A DNA stretch of 64,000 nucleotides from Ariolimax columbianus (Eukaryota > Mollusca > Gastropoda > Stylommatophora > Arionidae): contig JAVGWX010000019.1 in the NCBI GenBank assembly GCA_036924085.1, forward strand, positions 20,622,293-20,686,292. The letters are read 5' to 3'. Position numbers and translations under genes: made by a program. The notes beneath the pieces are model-generated. The model did no database searches, was not told where the DNA came from, and saw only the letters and a list, made by a program, of their open reading frames with translations. Positions 1-11,644 of this stretch are shown in pieces (position 1 is the first letter of the stretch; each line of letters opens with the position of its first letter).

Positions 1-960
1 AAGTTTGGGAAACACTGTTCTAAATGACACGAGTAGTTTTAGTGCCTCTATTGTATTAACCTCTTTTAGAGCTCTGCGACCTATATATGGGACCTTAATA
101 TGGCATGTTCTGATAATACACACACACACATGGTTACTTTTTGACTCCCTCCTCTGTAAGACGGAACATTTTGCTTGCCTACTACTGCATGTTGTTTGTT
201 GGCCAGATTGGACACACTTATAGAGTCTGTGGAAACTTAACCATGGCATACGTTATATTCTTATCGCTGTAGTATTGCATGCATAGCTGTCAAATTTATC
301 TTGTTCTGTTAACAATTTAAACTTTTTAAGTGTTGCTTACATTTTGCCTGCTGATTTTGCTGAGAAATAATTCATAATGCAGTATGTCTATTACAAATAT
401 GTGCCACTAGTGTGAGACTTGGCAGATTTGCCAAGTTCAGGAAAGGGAGATAACAACGTGTGAAAGAGAATTTCTAAGAAAAGTTATCAGTGTTACCAGG
501 AGAGGTATAATAACAAAAAAGGACATTAGAAATGTAATAGAAACTATCTCTTGTTATCATTATCATAAATGCCATCGTTACTTTTGAAGCATAAGCCATT
601 GGCAACTCTCAGCCACCTCGGTTTTGAGCTGCCCTTTCTGGATATCTCCGGTTAAAGTCCAGGGACCAAAGTCCATTTTCTGTCTCCTATCCAGGTGTTT
701 CATGGTCTACCTCACTTTCCTCTACCCCTGTGGATTCCATGTCAGGGTCTGTCTTACAACATACGGTGGGGATTTATGTAGACTATGTTCTATCCAACCC
801 CGTTTCCTGCGTTTTAACTGCTGCTCCGCTGGTTATTGTTGGATACTTTCACACAGGTCTTCATTCCTCGCCATGTCTTGCCAGTATATACCCAGCATTT
901 CCTCTCTATTTCCTATGTTATCCACGTTTCTGCTCCGTGCATGAGTACTGACGACGATTA
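1..960. other. Unannotated, no gene seen
   Basis: AT-rich sequence with a short (CA)n run near 118-130. I see no homologous coding segment, tRNA-like box or tandem array. The open frames here are short, overlap on both strands and show no recognisable motif. Confidence 0.5.
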
Positions 961-967
961 TCCGATG

Positions 968-1019
968 TGTTGAATACATTTGTTGAATACATGTGTTGAA
1001 TACATTTGTTAAATACATT
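968..1019. repeat. Short tandem repeat, 13 bp x 4
   Basis: Four consecutive units of tgttgaatacatt with one or two substitutions per unit; boundaries are exact. The flanks to about 1800 hold nothing else I recognise. Confidence 0.85.
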
Positions 1020-1811
1020 TCTAGACAGATACACGTTAATTTGGTCATCTCACGCCGATAGACTCCCATTGCGCGCTTGTAACACGAGGAAACCCTCGCT
1101 GTTGATGGATAGATAACAAAAGAGCAATCCTTCAATGGTAGTTTTACAATGAACAACACAACACAGTTGTCCCAAGCACGGGGACTTAAGCATCCAAATG
1201 AGGCCTGCTAGCACAAGTGAATGAACAACAAAACTGAATCAAGCATTTCATAAAAGTTTATGGAAGGCGGAAAAAAGAGACCAATAAGGGAATCAATAAA
1301 TATAGCAATGTGAGACGGATATCAACATAGAAAAGCAACATAAACGAATACAGAATGTAGCCAACTAATGTCAATAAATGTAAATATGGTTTCTTTATTT
1401 GAGCGGAGGTGTGGGGTTATTAACAAAGAACAAGCAGCCACACGACATGATTGAGCTATGTGAAATGTGAATAATCAATCATTCAATCAATCAAAACCTG
1501 TTTAGCTCCCTGTGGATTATGGGTCTTCCTCAAATACACGCCAAGTGATCATATGTTGACCTGCCTATTTTTATTGAAGATTTTGTGGTTTGTTTAGAGG
1601 AGCATAGATTGCGCCTAACAGCCTGCTGGTCTACTTAGTTCTAGTGTCTGCGTCTATTAAGATGGACTACTACATCGGTTAATCACGCTCTACGGCAGTT
1701 GTCTCAAAGCAACGGAGTAAGCAGCTGATCGAGCCTAGCCCGCTAAGCAGTAAATGCTCCATGGATACACCCAGTTCATACCAGAGCTGGGACCTGCACG
1801 TCGGGCGTCCT

Positions 1812-2195
1812 TGGGAGCAGGTGAGGTAGACTTGGGGGCAGGTGAGGTAGACTTGGGGACAGCTGATATGTACTTGGGTAGGTGTGGTAGAATTGGACAG
1901 GGGAGGTAGACTTGGGGACAGGTGAGGTAGAATTTGGCAGGTTAGGTATACTTTGGGATAATTGATGTGGACTTGGGCAGGTGAGGTATACTGGCAGGTG
2001 AGGTAGACTTGGGGGCACATGAGGTAGACTATGGGGCAAGTGAGGTAGACTTAGGGGTACGTGAGGTAGACTTAGGGGTAAGTGAGGTAGACTTGAGGGC
2101 AGGTGAGGTAAACTTGGGGGCAGGTGATGTAGACTTGCAGGCAAGGGATGTAGACTTGGGGGCAGCTAAGGTAGACTTTGCCAGGTGAGGTAGAC
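1812..2195. repeat. Minisatellite, about 21-bp unit
   Basis: Degenerate units around aggtgaggtagacttggggg, with length variation of a few bases between units. The long open frames across it on the minus strand are a by-product of the repeat and are not counted as genes. Confidence 0.85.
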
Positions 2196-2254
2196 TTGTT
2201 CAAAAGATACTATAAAACACGCGAGTCTTGTATTCCGTTTCACTGCCCCGTGGA

Positions 2255-2560
2255 CTGTACATGTGACTGTCAGTTGTTTTGTGTGGACATGTGAGTGTTA
2301 GTTGTTTTGTCTGGACATGTGACTGTCAGTTGTTTTTGTCTGGACATTTGATTGTCAGTTGTTTTGTTTTGACATGTGAGTGTCAGTTGTTTTGTATGTA
2401 CCAGTGTTAGTTGTTTTGTCTGGTCATGTGAGTGTCAGTTGTTTCGTCTGGACATGTGAGTGTCAGTTGTTTCGTCTGGATATGTGAGTGTTAGTTGTTC
2501 TGTCTGGACATGTGAGTGTCAGTAATTTTGTCTGGACATGTGAGTGTCAGTGGTTTTGTC
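2255..2560. repeat. Minisatellite, about 30-bp unit
   Basis: Roughly ten units built around gacatgtgagtgtcagttg followed by a T-rich segment. It ends at about 2560, where non-repetitive sequence resumes. Confidence 0.85.
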
Positions 2561-2689
2561 TTTTCATAAAGCGCGTTTTCTCCGCACCTCGTACGCTCGG
2601 CGTTCCTCAGCAATGGAGGATCCCTGTGTCTGGTACCCTATCCTGCCATTATATTCTTAATAATCTACAGATGCATTTGAGGGGGTAGA

Positions 2690-3050
2690 CTAACGTTTGG
2701 TTTGGGACAACATACTGATCAGACATGTTAGTCAGGGTCAGGCAAAACATACTGGTCAAGACCCTCACCTCGGCTTCCTCGTAGCCCACCCTGGAAACGG
2801 GCTGCTTTCATGACAGCCGGGCTAGCGTGGTAATGGATCAACATGATCCCTGTAGTAGTGAGTTACACGCAGATGAAGCCAATCATAACACAACCGCCTG
2901 GACGACCCCAGTTCACCTTCATCAGCACGCTCGGTATGTGAGAAAAGCTTCTATAACTCGCCACTTAACGTTCTGTTCAGGGCGCACAAAAGAGTACACC
3001 TATTCATTGTGGACATTCCAAACAAACAAACAAATAAACAAATGTATCTA
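2690..3050 (+). mobile_element. Dispersed repeat family A
   Basis: A SINE-sized element that recurs in this window at 14575, 27690, 28972, 35595, 43555, 46430 and 61840. It opens with two 37-bp units carrying catactgatc (2711) and the variant catactggtc (2748). A shared body follows with cagatgaagcca and accttcatcag. It ends in gcgcacaaaagagta, a CATTGTGGACATTC block and an A/C-rich tail near 3030-3047. No tRNA-like promoter boxes are visible, so whether it is a SINE or the 3' end of a longer retroelement is open. No coding function is claimed. Confidence 0.75.
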
Positions 3051-3500
3051 GTATGGAAGTGGTTTACTTTTCCAGCATACCTGCTGTACACAGTTCATGT
3101 CTCACTGGCATACATACATGTGGTGATTACTATGGCTCAGTAGACTTTACGTTTCGTATCAAGTCTAAGACACCTCCGATCCCACAAGCTGTTGCACAGA
3201 TAATTTAACCCTTACACACTGGATAAACACGCCCAGATGTTTACACTGCATCACCAAAACCATTTAACAAAAACTAAACTGGTAATAATGAATGGCATTA
3301 AACTACCTTTGATAGCATAACTTTTTGTGAAAGTGTGTGGAATAATTTCAATGAATGTTCCATGCAAAATTCAAAGAAATATTGCTACGTAAAATATTCC
3401 GTGTAGAAAAATTCAATTATGAAGTTGAGAAATCTAATTCACGTCTTCAGTAATAATTCTCGAAGTAAAATAAGCAGATAGAAAATGTTTTAACTTACTT
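3050..3500. other. Unannotated AT-rich spacer
   Basis: No gene, array or element recognised between the family A tail and the family B copy. Confidence 0.5.
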
Positions 3501-3504
3501 TACC

Positions 3505-3775
3505 TTCTGCTTCTTCGTTCATTCACAATCTTACGCTACCAAGCCAGAAAGGGCTTTGCAAGTGGCAGAATATAGTATAGATAACAGAATGCGCTGTGTC
3601 GAAGTTTACAGCTTGCTGCGATATTTGCACCGTTTGGTCCGATACATGCGACTTCAGTCGCTCTTTTTTAGTACCGAGTAGCCTTGCTTCTTCGAACCCA
3701 TCTACCTTCTACCCAGCCAGTCTGTTCTGTTGCAGCCTGTTATCTAGGATTACCGCGTGGAGGTGTAGAATGGTC
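3505..3775 (-). mobile_element. Dispersed repeat family B
   Basis: Reverse-oriented copy of a repeat also found at 7868, 17405, 17636, 29825, 32240, 50215, 50505 and 55494. Diagnostic blocks on the plus strand are gctaccaagcc, agggctttgcaagt, gcgatatttgcacc and ccgcgtggaggtgtagaa. Orientation is set by the end that reads gagattgagaacgaacg followed by GAA-rich sequence in other copies, taken as the 3' end. A fragment with agctggattcgaacc (about 3811-3890) abuts it and looks tRNA-like in antisense, but I cannot define it further. Confidence 0.75.
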
Positions 3776-3953
3776 ATATCATACTTTGAAAGAACAACAA
3801 CATTGCATAAAGCTGGATTCGAACCATCGACCTGTGAATCTCTAAATTGTCCGCTACATTCTCCGCTCTTACCAACTCAGCCACCGAAGGTCATACATTA
3901 TAAAAGTACGTGGATTTAAAAAAAAAAATAATTCTGTTTTGAAATTATGCCTT

Positions 3954-4060
3954 TCATTGGTCCAACCTTCCTGTAACGTCATTGGTCCATCCTTCCTGTA
4001 ACGTCATTGGTCCATCCTTCCTGTAACGTCATTGGTCCATCCTTCCCGTGACGTCAAGAA
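3954..4060. repeat. Tandem repeat, 25 bp x 4
   Basis: Four near-identical units of cattggtccatccttcctg plus taacgt. The region from 4060 to about 4900 shows no gene; a (TA)n run lies at 4806-4832. Confidence 0.85.
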
Positions 4061-4804
4061 CCATTGATACCAAAAATGTCTCTTTGTTCCAGGTTAAAGG
4101 TCAAATGTTATCTCTGCTGATTTCTTGGAAGGAATTTGCTATATGGATTTCTTGTTGAGAAATTTTCTTACCAGGGAAACGTTAAGACATTTTGAAAAGA
4201 TTGTTGATGTCAAATCTAAAACCCCCACTTTATTTAATACTACATTATGGTTAATATGCCAGTGTGCCATTCCTGTCAGTACAAAATATATTTGGTTTCT
4301 GTTTTATTACTGTGGTCGTATTTTGGATTCTGTTTTTGGTACATGTATCAACATATTTCGAGAATTATGAGATTGGTTGTCTGATTGTACCACTTTGATA
4401 CCTGCACATAAATGATAGAATCTGTGTATTAACCGCAATTCAGATTCATCACTAGATGGTTGAATTTGTGTGTTCACTGATACTATCTAAATATACAGAA
4501 TGTGCCTATTCACTTAATCTACTTCAGAATTTCTTATAATCGTCATGCCTGTTTGGCTACGCATGTTAATCATATCAATTTACCTAATTCACTTTCACGA
4601 TATACTATTCATATTTGCTTTACATTCTAACACCACTTTATAATATACTATCTCTATTCGCTTCAGTTCACCATGTCACTTTACAATAACGTATTCGCTT
4701 TGGTTCACCATATCACTTTACAACATAATATTCGCTTCAGTTCACCATATAACTTAAGAACATATTTATTTTCGCCTCAGTTCAGCGCACCACTATACAA
4801 TAGA

Positions 4805-4835
<31 letters not shown>

Positions 4836-4929
4836 TCATTCACTTTACCACACCACTTAATGACTGCACATTTGTGTTTGTACATCACTGACTGCACAAT
4901 TTATTTCCATAATCTATATCTTATCCAGA

Positions 4930-6390
4930 TGTAATCGTCTTAGTCTTAGATCGATGATACGACATTGTGACTGGAGCGAGTACGGCATCAACATAAATGG
5001 GTGACTACTCAACCACCTCAGATTCGCTGACGATATCACACTTATCACAGAGACACCCGCCGGAACTGACGATATCACACTAATCACAGAGACACCCACC
5101 GGAACTGACGATATCACACTAATCACAGAGACACCCACCGGAACTGACGATATCACACTAATCACAGAGACACCCACCGGAACTGACGATATCACACTAA
5201 TCACAGAGACACCCACCGGAACTGACGATATCACACTAATCACAGAGACACCCGCCGGAACTGACGATATCACACTAATCACAGAGACACCCGCCGGAAC
5301 TGACGATATCACACTAATCACAGAGACACCCGCCGGAACTGACGATATCACACTAATCACAGAGACACCCGCCGGAACTGACGATATCACACTAATCACA
5401 GAGACACCCGCCGGAACTGACGATATCACACTAATCACAGAGACACCCGCCGGAACTGACGATATCACACTAATCACAGAGACACCCGCCGGAACTGACG
5501 ATATCACACTAATCACAGAGACACCCGCCGGAACTGACGATATCACACTAATCACAGAGACACCCACCGGAACTGACGATATCACACTAATCACAGAGAC
5601 ACCCGCCGGAACTGACGATATCACACTAATCACAGAGACACCCGCCGGAACTGACGATATCACACTTATCCCAGAGACACCCGCCGAAGCGACACAGATG
5701 CTAGCATCGCTGGAGGCGAAGGGCAAGAAAGCAGGCCTCACAATATATATATTAAACGAAAGGCTATGCGGAACCATTTTGTGGAGCCCAAACCAGTATG
5801 CCTAAATGAAACACCATTGGAGGATGTAGACGAATACATCTACCTCAGCCGTGTCCTCAACATGGGAAATAACTTGACGTCTGAGATTGCCAGGCGCCGT
5901 CGAACAGGCTAGGTCGCCTTCAACTCGATAAAGGCGGCAGCAGACGCCAAAAGAGACATCAGAATGCGAGCTGACATATTCAACTCAGTGGTCCTACCAG
6001 CGCTATGCTACGGAAGTAAAACCTGGTCTCTGACAAAAGTCAGCTAAGGACAACTCATGCCTCGCTCGAGCGCCGTCTTATGGGCCTATCACTTAGGCAA
6101 CAACGCCAGATGGGCTTACACTACAGCGACATCCGGGCATTGTCACGCGTCAAGGATGTCGTCCATCACCCCAACAACTCCAAGCACCGACTGGGCTGGC
6201 CATGTAGTCAGAATGAAAGACGAACGATGGAGCACAGCAACCACTCTTGGTTTCCGCACGGCAATACATACCATCTGGCAGACAAACCCTACTACAAACG
6301 GCTACTACAAACGGCTACTACCAACTCGCACAAGAGTTGGGTCCTGCACAAGAGCTGACGCCCTGGTAGATGCACAGGTCCACTAAGACT
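4930..6390 (+). mobile_element. RTE-type LINE, RT to C-terminus (broken)
   Basis: Remnant of a non-LTR retrotransposon reverse transcriptase. A plus-strand frame reads a GIN-NG block, a stop at 5002, then LLNHLRFADDITL at 5005-5043, which is RT motif C (the F-A-D-D form of the catalytic YxDD box). The FADD box is then repeated as a 17-unit array. After the array the frame continues ETPAEATQMLASLEAKG (from about 5671). It shifts near an AT expansion at 5743-5751, and the family C-terminal blocks follow in other frames: EYIYLSRVLN, FNSVVLPALCYGSKTW and HHPNNSKHR with WAGHVVRMKDERWST. Stops and frameshifts make it dead. 5' truncated; the end near 6390 is followed by a separate minisatellite. Clade is assigned by motif style only. 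Confidence 0.85.
5029..5691. repeat. Array of RT catalytic-box codons, 39 bp x 17
   Basis: Exactly seventeen 39-bp units with no indels: the first GACGAT is at 5029 and the last at 5653 (624 = 16 x 39). Each unit encodes DDITLITETPAGT or the PTGT variant in the plus frame of the surrounding LINE, so the two catalytic aspartates are repeated 17 times in frame. Units differ at only a few positions (gcc/acc, cta/ctt). The minus strand is also open for 287 codons, which I treat as an artefact. Confidence 0.97.
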
Positions 6391-6432
6391 AAGACATCTT
6401 ACCCAGGTTTCATCATACATAACTTCACATCA

Positions 6433-7285
6433 GTTCTGTCACACTCATGTTGGGTTATGTCACACTCATGTTGGGTTATGTCACACTCATGTTAGGTACT
6501 GTCACGATTATGTTGGGTTCTATGACACTCGTGTTGAGTTCTGTCACACTTCAGTTGAGTTCTGTTACACTTATGTTGGGTTATGTCACACTCATGTTAG
6601 GTACTGTCACGATTATGTCGGGTTCTATGACACTCGTGTTGAGTTCTGTCACACTTCAGTTGAGTTCTGTTACACTTATGTTGGGTTATGTCACACTCAT
6701 GTTGGGTTATGTCACACTCATGTTAGGTACTGTCACGATTATGTCGGGTTCTATGACACTCGTGTTGAGTTCTGTCACACTTCAGTTGAGTTCTGTTACA
6801 CTTATGTTGGGTTATGTCACACTCATGTTGGGTTATGTCACACTCATGTTAGGTACTGTCACGATTATGTCGGGTTCTATGACACTCGTGTTGAGTTCTG
6901 TCACACTTCAGTTGAGTTCTGTTACACTTATGTTATGTCACACTCATGTTAGGTACTGTCACGATTATGTCGGGTTCTATGACACTCGTGTTGAGTTCTG
7001 TCACACTTCAGTTGAGTTCTGTTACACTTATGTTATGTCACACTCATGTTAGGTACTGTCACGATTATGTCGGGTTCTATGACACTCGTGTTGAGTTCTA
7101 TCACACTTCAGTTGAGTTCTGTTACACTTATGTTGGGTTATGTCACACTCATGTTGGGTTATGTCACACTCGTGTTAGGTATTGTCACGATTATGTCGGG
7201 TTCTGTGACACTCGTGTTGAGTTCTGTCACACTTCAGTTTAGTTCTGTTACACTTATGTTGGGTTATGTCACACTCATATTGATA
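6433..7285. repeat. Minisatellite, 21-bp units with higher-order pattern
   Basis: Basic 21-bp unit atgtcacactcatgttgggt with variants (gtcacgattatgtcgggttc, atgacactcgtgttgagttc). The variants recur in the same order, giving a homogenised higher-order repeat of about 126-147 bp. All three frames stay open because 21 is divisible by 3, so I do not call a gene. Confidence 0.93.
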
Positions 7286-7595
7286 CACCCAATTTTAAAC
7301 TCTGTTTGATAACACGCCGTCACAATAAGTTTCTTTATTCATACCATATTATAAACTATACCTAACATTATACTTACAATGACTCGTCTGCCATCAACAA
7401 CTAGCGTTTTCATATAAGTATTTACTCTAGTTCTGAATTGGTACCTGACACAAGACAACTGGTTACCCACCTCATAAACAGCTGAGACCTAGTACAGTAA
7501 AGCCTCTTACACATCATCGCCAACGACGATATGACGCTACTATTAATTTTTTTTGGGGGTTCCAGATTGATTCCCTGCCTGTCTATTACTTCATG
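7286..7595. other. Unannotated spacer
   Basis: Single-copy-looking sequence between two arrays; no gene or element recognised. Confidence 0.45.
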
Positions 7596-7599
7596 GTTC

Positions 7600-7860
7600 T
7601 TTGTCTGTCGATACTCCATGATTCTGGGACTATCTATATACACCATTATTCTGTGTCTGTATTTATGGACTATGATTCTTTTTCTCTCTATATACGTCAT
7701 TAATCTTTGTCTGTCTATATACACATCATTACTCTGTGTTTGTCTATGTACGTGTTTGTCTATGTACGACATGATTCTTTATCTGTCTATATACGTCATG
7801 ATTTATTGTCTGTCTATATATACCATTATTATTTGTCTGTCTAAATACGCCCTGATTGTT
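7600..7860. repeat. Degenerate CTGTCTATATAC minisatellite
   Basis: About nine diverged units of roughly 29 bp around tctgtctatatacgtcatga. They are related in sequence to the larger array that begins at 8285. The family B copy at 7868-8250 separates the two, suggesting one array split by an insertion. Confidence 0.8.
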
Positions 7861-7867
7861 TATCTTC

Positions 7868-8250
7868 TTCATCTTTATCATGTCGTCTCAAACTCCTGCT
7901 ACCAAGCCCTGAAAAGGACTTTGCATGTAGCAGGATGTTGTCAGAAGAACGGAATGCGTTGTGTCTTACTTTGACTGCGATATGTGCACCTTTCGGTTCG
8001 ACACATCCGACTTCAGCAGGAATTTTTGGGTATCGGGTTAATCTTCCTTGTATCACCTCCTTCTCCTTAGCCAGTCTGTCCTGTTGCCGCTTGTTATCCA
8101 GGATCACCCCGTGGAGGTGTAGAAGGGTTTTGGTAGCTCTGGTTCGCTGACCCTGACCCTAGCATCCAGCTCTGGTTCGCTGACCCTGACCCTAGCATCC
8201 AGCTCTGGTTCGCTGACCCTGACCCTGACCCTAGCATCCATCTTTGATTT
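7868..8250 (-). mobile_element. Family B copy with amplified head
   Basis: Reverse-oriented family B (ctaccaagccctgaaaagga, gcgatatgtgcacctttcgg, ccgtggaggtgtagaa). At its 5' head (plus-strand right end) the segment ctctggttcgctgaccctga is repeated three times at 8138-8245, with extra ccctga units. The same head segment is amplified independently at 17970-18222. Confidence 0.8.
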
Positions 8251-8284
8251 GCTGACTGCTGCAGCCCATGCAGTCACACTTTTT

Positions 8285-9835
8285 ATATGTCTGTAAACGG
8301 CAGGTTTCCCTGTCTAGTCTATAAACACCATATTTCCCTTTCTGTCTATATGCACCATATGTCCATGTCTGTCTATAAGCACCATATTTCCCGGTCTGTC
8401 TATGTGACCATATTTTGCCGGTCTGTCTATATACACCAAATTTCCCTGTCTATAAGGACCATATATTTTTTTCTGTCTATAAGCACCATATTTCCCATCC
8501 TATAAGCACCATTTTCTCCTATCTGTCTATTGGAACAATATTTCCCTGTCTATAAATACCATATTTCTCATCTAATAAGCACCATATTTCCCTGTGCTTC
8601 TATTAGCATTACATTTCCCTGTCTGTCAATCAGCACCAATTTTCCTGTTTGTCTATAAACACCATCGTTCCCTGAATGTCTATAATCACCATATTTCCCT
8701 GACTGTCTATAAGTACCACATTTCCCTTTCTGCCTATAAGCACCAATTGTTATGTCTGTCTTTAAGGACCATATTTCCCTGTCTATAAGCACCAATTTAT
8801 ATGTCTTCCTATCAGGACCAAGTTTTCATGTCTGTCAATCAGCACCATGTTTTTCTGTCTATGTATAAGCACCATTTTTCCCTCTGTCTATAAACACCAT
8901 ATTTCCCTGTCTATCAGCACCATATTTTCTTGTCTATCTAAAGCACCATTTTTCCCTCTGTCAATAAGGACCATTTTTCCCTCTATCTATAAGCACCATA
9001 TTTCCCTGTCTGTCTATCAGCACCATATTTTCCTGTCTATCTACAACCACCATTTTCCCCCCCCGTCTATAAGCACCATATTTTCCTGTCTGTCTATAAC
9101 CACCATATTTCCCTTTGTCTTTAACCACCATATTTTCCTTACTGTCTTTAACCACCATATTTTCCTTACTGTCTTTAACCACCATATTTTCCTTACTGTC
9201 TTTAACCACCATATTTTCCTTACTGTCTTTAACCACCATATTTTCCTTACTGTCTTTAACCACCATATTTTCCTTACTGTCTTTAACCACCATATTTTCC
9301 TTACTGTCTTTAACCACCATATTTTCCTTACTGTCTTTAACCACCATATTTCCCACTGTCTTTAACCACCATATTTCCCTCTGTCTTTAACCACCATATT
9401 TTCCTTACTGTCTTTAACCACCATATTTTCCTTACTGTCTTTAACCACCATATTTTCCTTACTGTCTTTAACCACCATATTTCCCTCTGTCTTTAACCAC
9501 CATATTTCCCTCTGTCTTTAACCACCATATTTCCCTCTGTCTTTAACCACCATATTTTCCTTACTGTCTTTAACCACCATATTTCCCTCTGTCTTTAACC
9601 ACCATATTTCCCTCTGTCTTTAACCACCATATTTTCCTTACTGTCTTTAACCACCATATTTTCCTTACTGTCTTTAACCACCATATTTTCCTTACTGTCT
9701 TTAACCACCATATTTACCTGTCTGTCTATAAGCACTATATTTTCCTGTCTGTCTATAAGCACCATATTTCCATGCCTGTATATAAGCACTATATTTCTCT
9801 ATCTTTCTATATGCACCATATTTACCTGTCAATCT
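8285..9835. repeat. Large minisatellite, 26-27-bp units
   Basis: More than fifty units around ctgtctataagcaccatattt. The flanks (8285-9110 and 9716-9835) are diverged. The core at about 9110-9715 is homogenised to a 27-bp unit, tctttaaccaccatattttc plus cttactg, interspersed with a shorter variant carrying ccctctg. Open frames on both strands here are repeat artefacts. Confidence 0.95.
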
Positions 9836-9894
9836 ATAAATACCAACCGCACTTAGATTGTTCTCACCTTTTGTCATGAATGTCAACTTTATAT

Positions 9895-10064
9895 TTCTCT
9901 ACATCGAAAATGTATACTTCTCTGTCTCTGTCTCCTTCTCTGCCTTTTTCTCTCCATCTCGCTCTTTCTGCTTCTCTTTCGCTCTCGCCCTGTCTCTCTA
10001 TCTCACTCCCTATCTCTCTATATATCTCCCGCTCTCTCTCTCTCTCTCTCTCTCTCTCCCTTCA
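9895..10064. repeat. CT-rich simple repeat
   Basis: Pyrimidine-rich sequence ending in a (CT)n run at about 10029-10058. Nothing is recognised from 10065 to 10340. Confidence 0.8.
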
Positions 10065-10342
10065 CCTTTGATGCACTACCCAACTCCAACATTACTCATC
10101 CGCTATGTGCGTATACCCCCTACGAACGCGAGCTGTTCATTAGTTCTACAATATTTGTCCACTTTCAAAATGTCAATGCGCATTTGTTGACACGTTCTGG
10201 CTGCTTGATCATGTAAGTGTTTCAAATATTGATTACACATGTTAACTCTTTGCCCTTTGCTATCCATTTATGTGCATTTGTGTTGTTTTTTTCAATTAAT
10301 TCATAGAACATAGTCCAATTCTTCTTGCCATTAACCCGCAAA

Positions 10343-10604
10343 TTCTTCTTCTTCTTTTTATTTTCTTCTTCTTTTTCTTCTTCTTTTTATTTTTCTTCTT
10401 CTTTTTCTTCTTCTTTTTATTTTTCTTCTTCGTTTAATTTTTCTTCTTCTTTTTATTTTTCTTCGTCTTTTTATTTTTCTTCTTTTTATTCCTCTTCATC
10501 TTCTTCTTCTTCTTCTTCTTCTTCTTCTCCTCCTACTCTTCTTCCTCTTCCTCTTCTTCTTCTTCCTATTTTTCTTCTTCTTCTTCTTCTTCTTCTTCTT
10601 CTTT
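10343..10604. repeat. TTC/GAA trinucleotide tract
   Basis: Interrupted (TTC)n with TTTTTA interruptions. Read on the minus strand it is a GAA-rich tail directly after the end of the LINE at 10605-11140 (ctgatcaaagaagaagaag), so I interpret it as that element's expanded 3' tail. Confidence 0.85.
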
Positions 10605-11140
10605 GATCAACTGATCATATGTTTCTAGTCCGATGAGGTTCGCGAAGAAGACTGCCCTTCAGGTCTTAGCCGGTCCCCCACAGCTTTTCTAGCATGTTCC
10701 CTCTCGTGGACAAGACTGCCTCTCTTTGGCCCGTGTAAGTGGGGCATCTCTGCATGATATGTTCTGGCGTTTGCTTGGGCTCTCCACAATCGCTTGTTTT
10801 TGAGACCTATTCTATTGAGTTGGGGCTTGAGTCTACAATGTCCCGTTCTGTCTGAAAATCTTTGTCTGAAAATCTCTGCCGAGTTTATCTATGCTGTCAT
10901 TTTCCGGCTTGTATTCTTTGTTCTGGTCTCTCCATACCATCACTTGATCACTTCTTGGCACATAATGTTATGCTTCAACTTGTTCAGATTCTTTGAACGG
11001 AATTCTTATTGTCATTATTCATTCATATGCAATTCTTTGTTGTCAGTCTGATTTTGCTCCATTCTTTGGCTAGTCTGTCTGCTTCCTCATTTCTATATAT
11101 CTTACAGTTTGCATGAGTCCACCCAGGTACAAGCAACCTT
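10605..11140 (-). mobile_element. LINE RNase H/knuckle 3' end (broken)
   Basis: Antisense remnant of the C-terminal part of a LINE ORF2. On the minus strand I read the RNase H tail NEEADRLAKEW (about 11060-11092), which contains the last catalytic Asp. Further on comes a shifted frame with DCGEPKQTPEHIMQRCPTY, a C-x-H-x-C knuckle, and LEKLWGT, then FFANL and IGL before the stop. Frameshifts and stops separate the blocks. The knuckle wording differs from the 27.9/52.2/63.2 kb family, so this is a second RNase H-bearing lineage. 5' truncated; 3' end leads into the GAA tract. Confidence 0.8.
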
Positions 11141-11151
11141 TCCAAAACAAG

Positions 11152-11473
11152 ATAGATCTAGAATAGGGCTCCTCAACCTTTTAATATTTGGTGCCCAATA
11201 GATCTAGAATAGGGCTCCTCAACCTTTTAATATTTGGTGCCCAATAGATCTAGAATAGGGCTCCTCAACCTTTTAATATTTGGTGCCCAATAGATCTAGA
11301 ATAGGGCTTCTCAACCTTTTAATATTTGGTGCCCAATAGATCTAGAATAGGGCTCCTCAACCTTTTAATATTTGGTGCCCAATAGATCTAGAATAGGGCT
11401 CCTAAAGCTTTTAATATTCGGGGCCCAATAGATCTAGAACAGGGCTCCTCAACCTTTTAATATTTGGTGCCCA
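11152..11473. repeat. Tandem repeat, 46 bp x 7
   Basis: Seven units starting atagatctagaat, exact 46-bp spacing (11152 to 11428 = 6 x 46). The unit contains cagggctcctcaacctttt in its last copy; in other copies the first base of this motif is t. This resembles hAT-type transposon termini, a resemblance only. Confidence 0.93.
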
Positions 11474-11640
11474 CTTTTATAACTTTCGTGAGGGTAAATT
11501 GTCCTTACCGCCCACTTTTATAACTTTTGTGAGGGTAAATTGTCCTCCGCTCACTTCTAAAACTTTCGTGAAGGTAAATTGTCCTTACCGCCCACTTTTA
11601 TAACTTTCATGAGGGTACATTTTCATTACCGCCCACTAAA
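11472..11640. repeat. Tandem repeat, about 42 bp x 4
   Basis: Four units of cccacttttataactttcgt followed by gagggtaaattgtcc, directly contiguous with the 46-bp array and with the 105-bp array that follows. Confidence 0.88.
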
Positions 11641-11644
11641 ACCT

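Noticed and set aside
4914..5777. 287-codon minus-strand open frame rich in VSVISVISSVPAG repeats
   Set aside because: It is the antisense of the 39-bp LINE-derived array. The plus frame carries the RT motif, and an array with a 3n period is open by chance.
6447..7309. Long plus-strand open frames of about 100-200 codons
   Set aside because: Translation of a 21-bp minisatellite; no start context, no non-repeat coding sequence attached.
8847..9390. Overlapping open frames of 90-170 codons on both strands
   Set aside because: 27-bp minisatellite; several frames are open at once, which is diagnostic of the repeat rather than of a gene.
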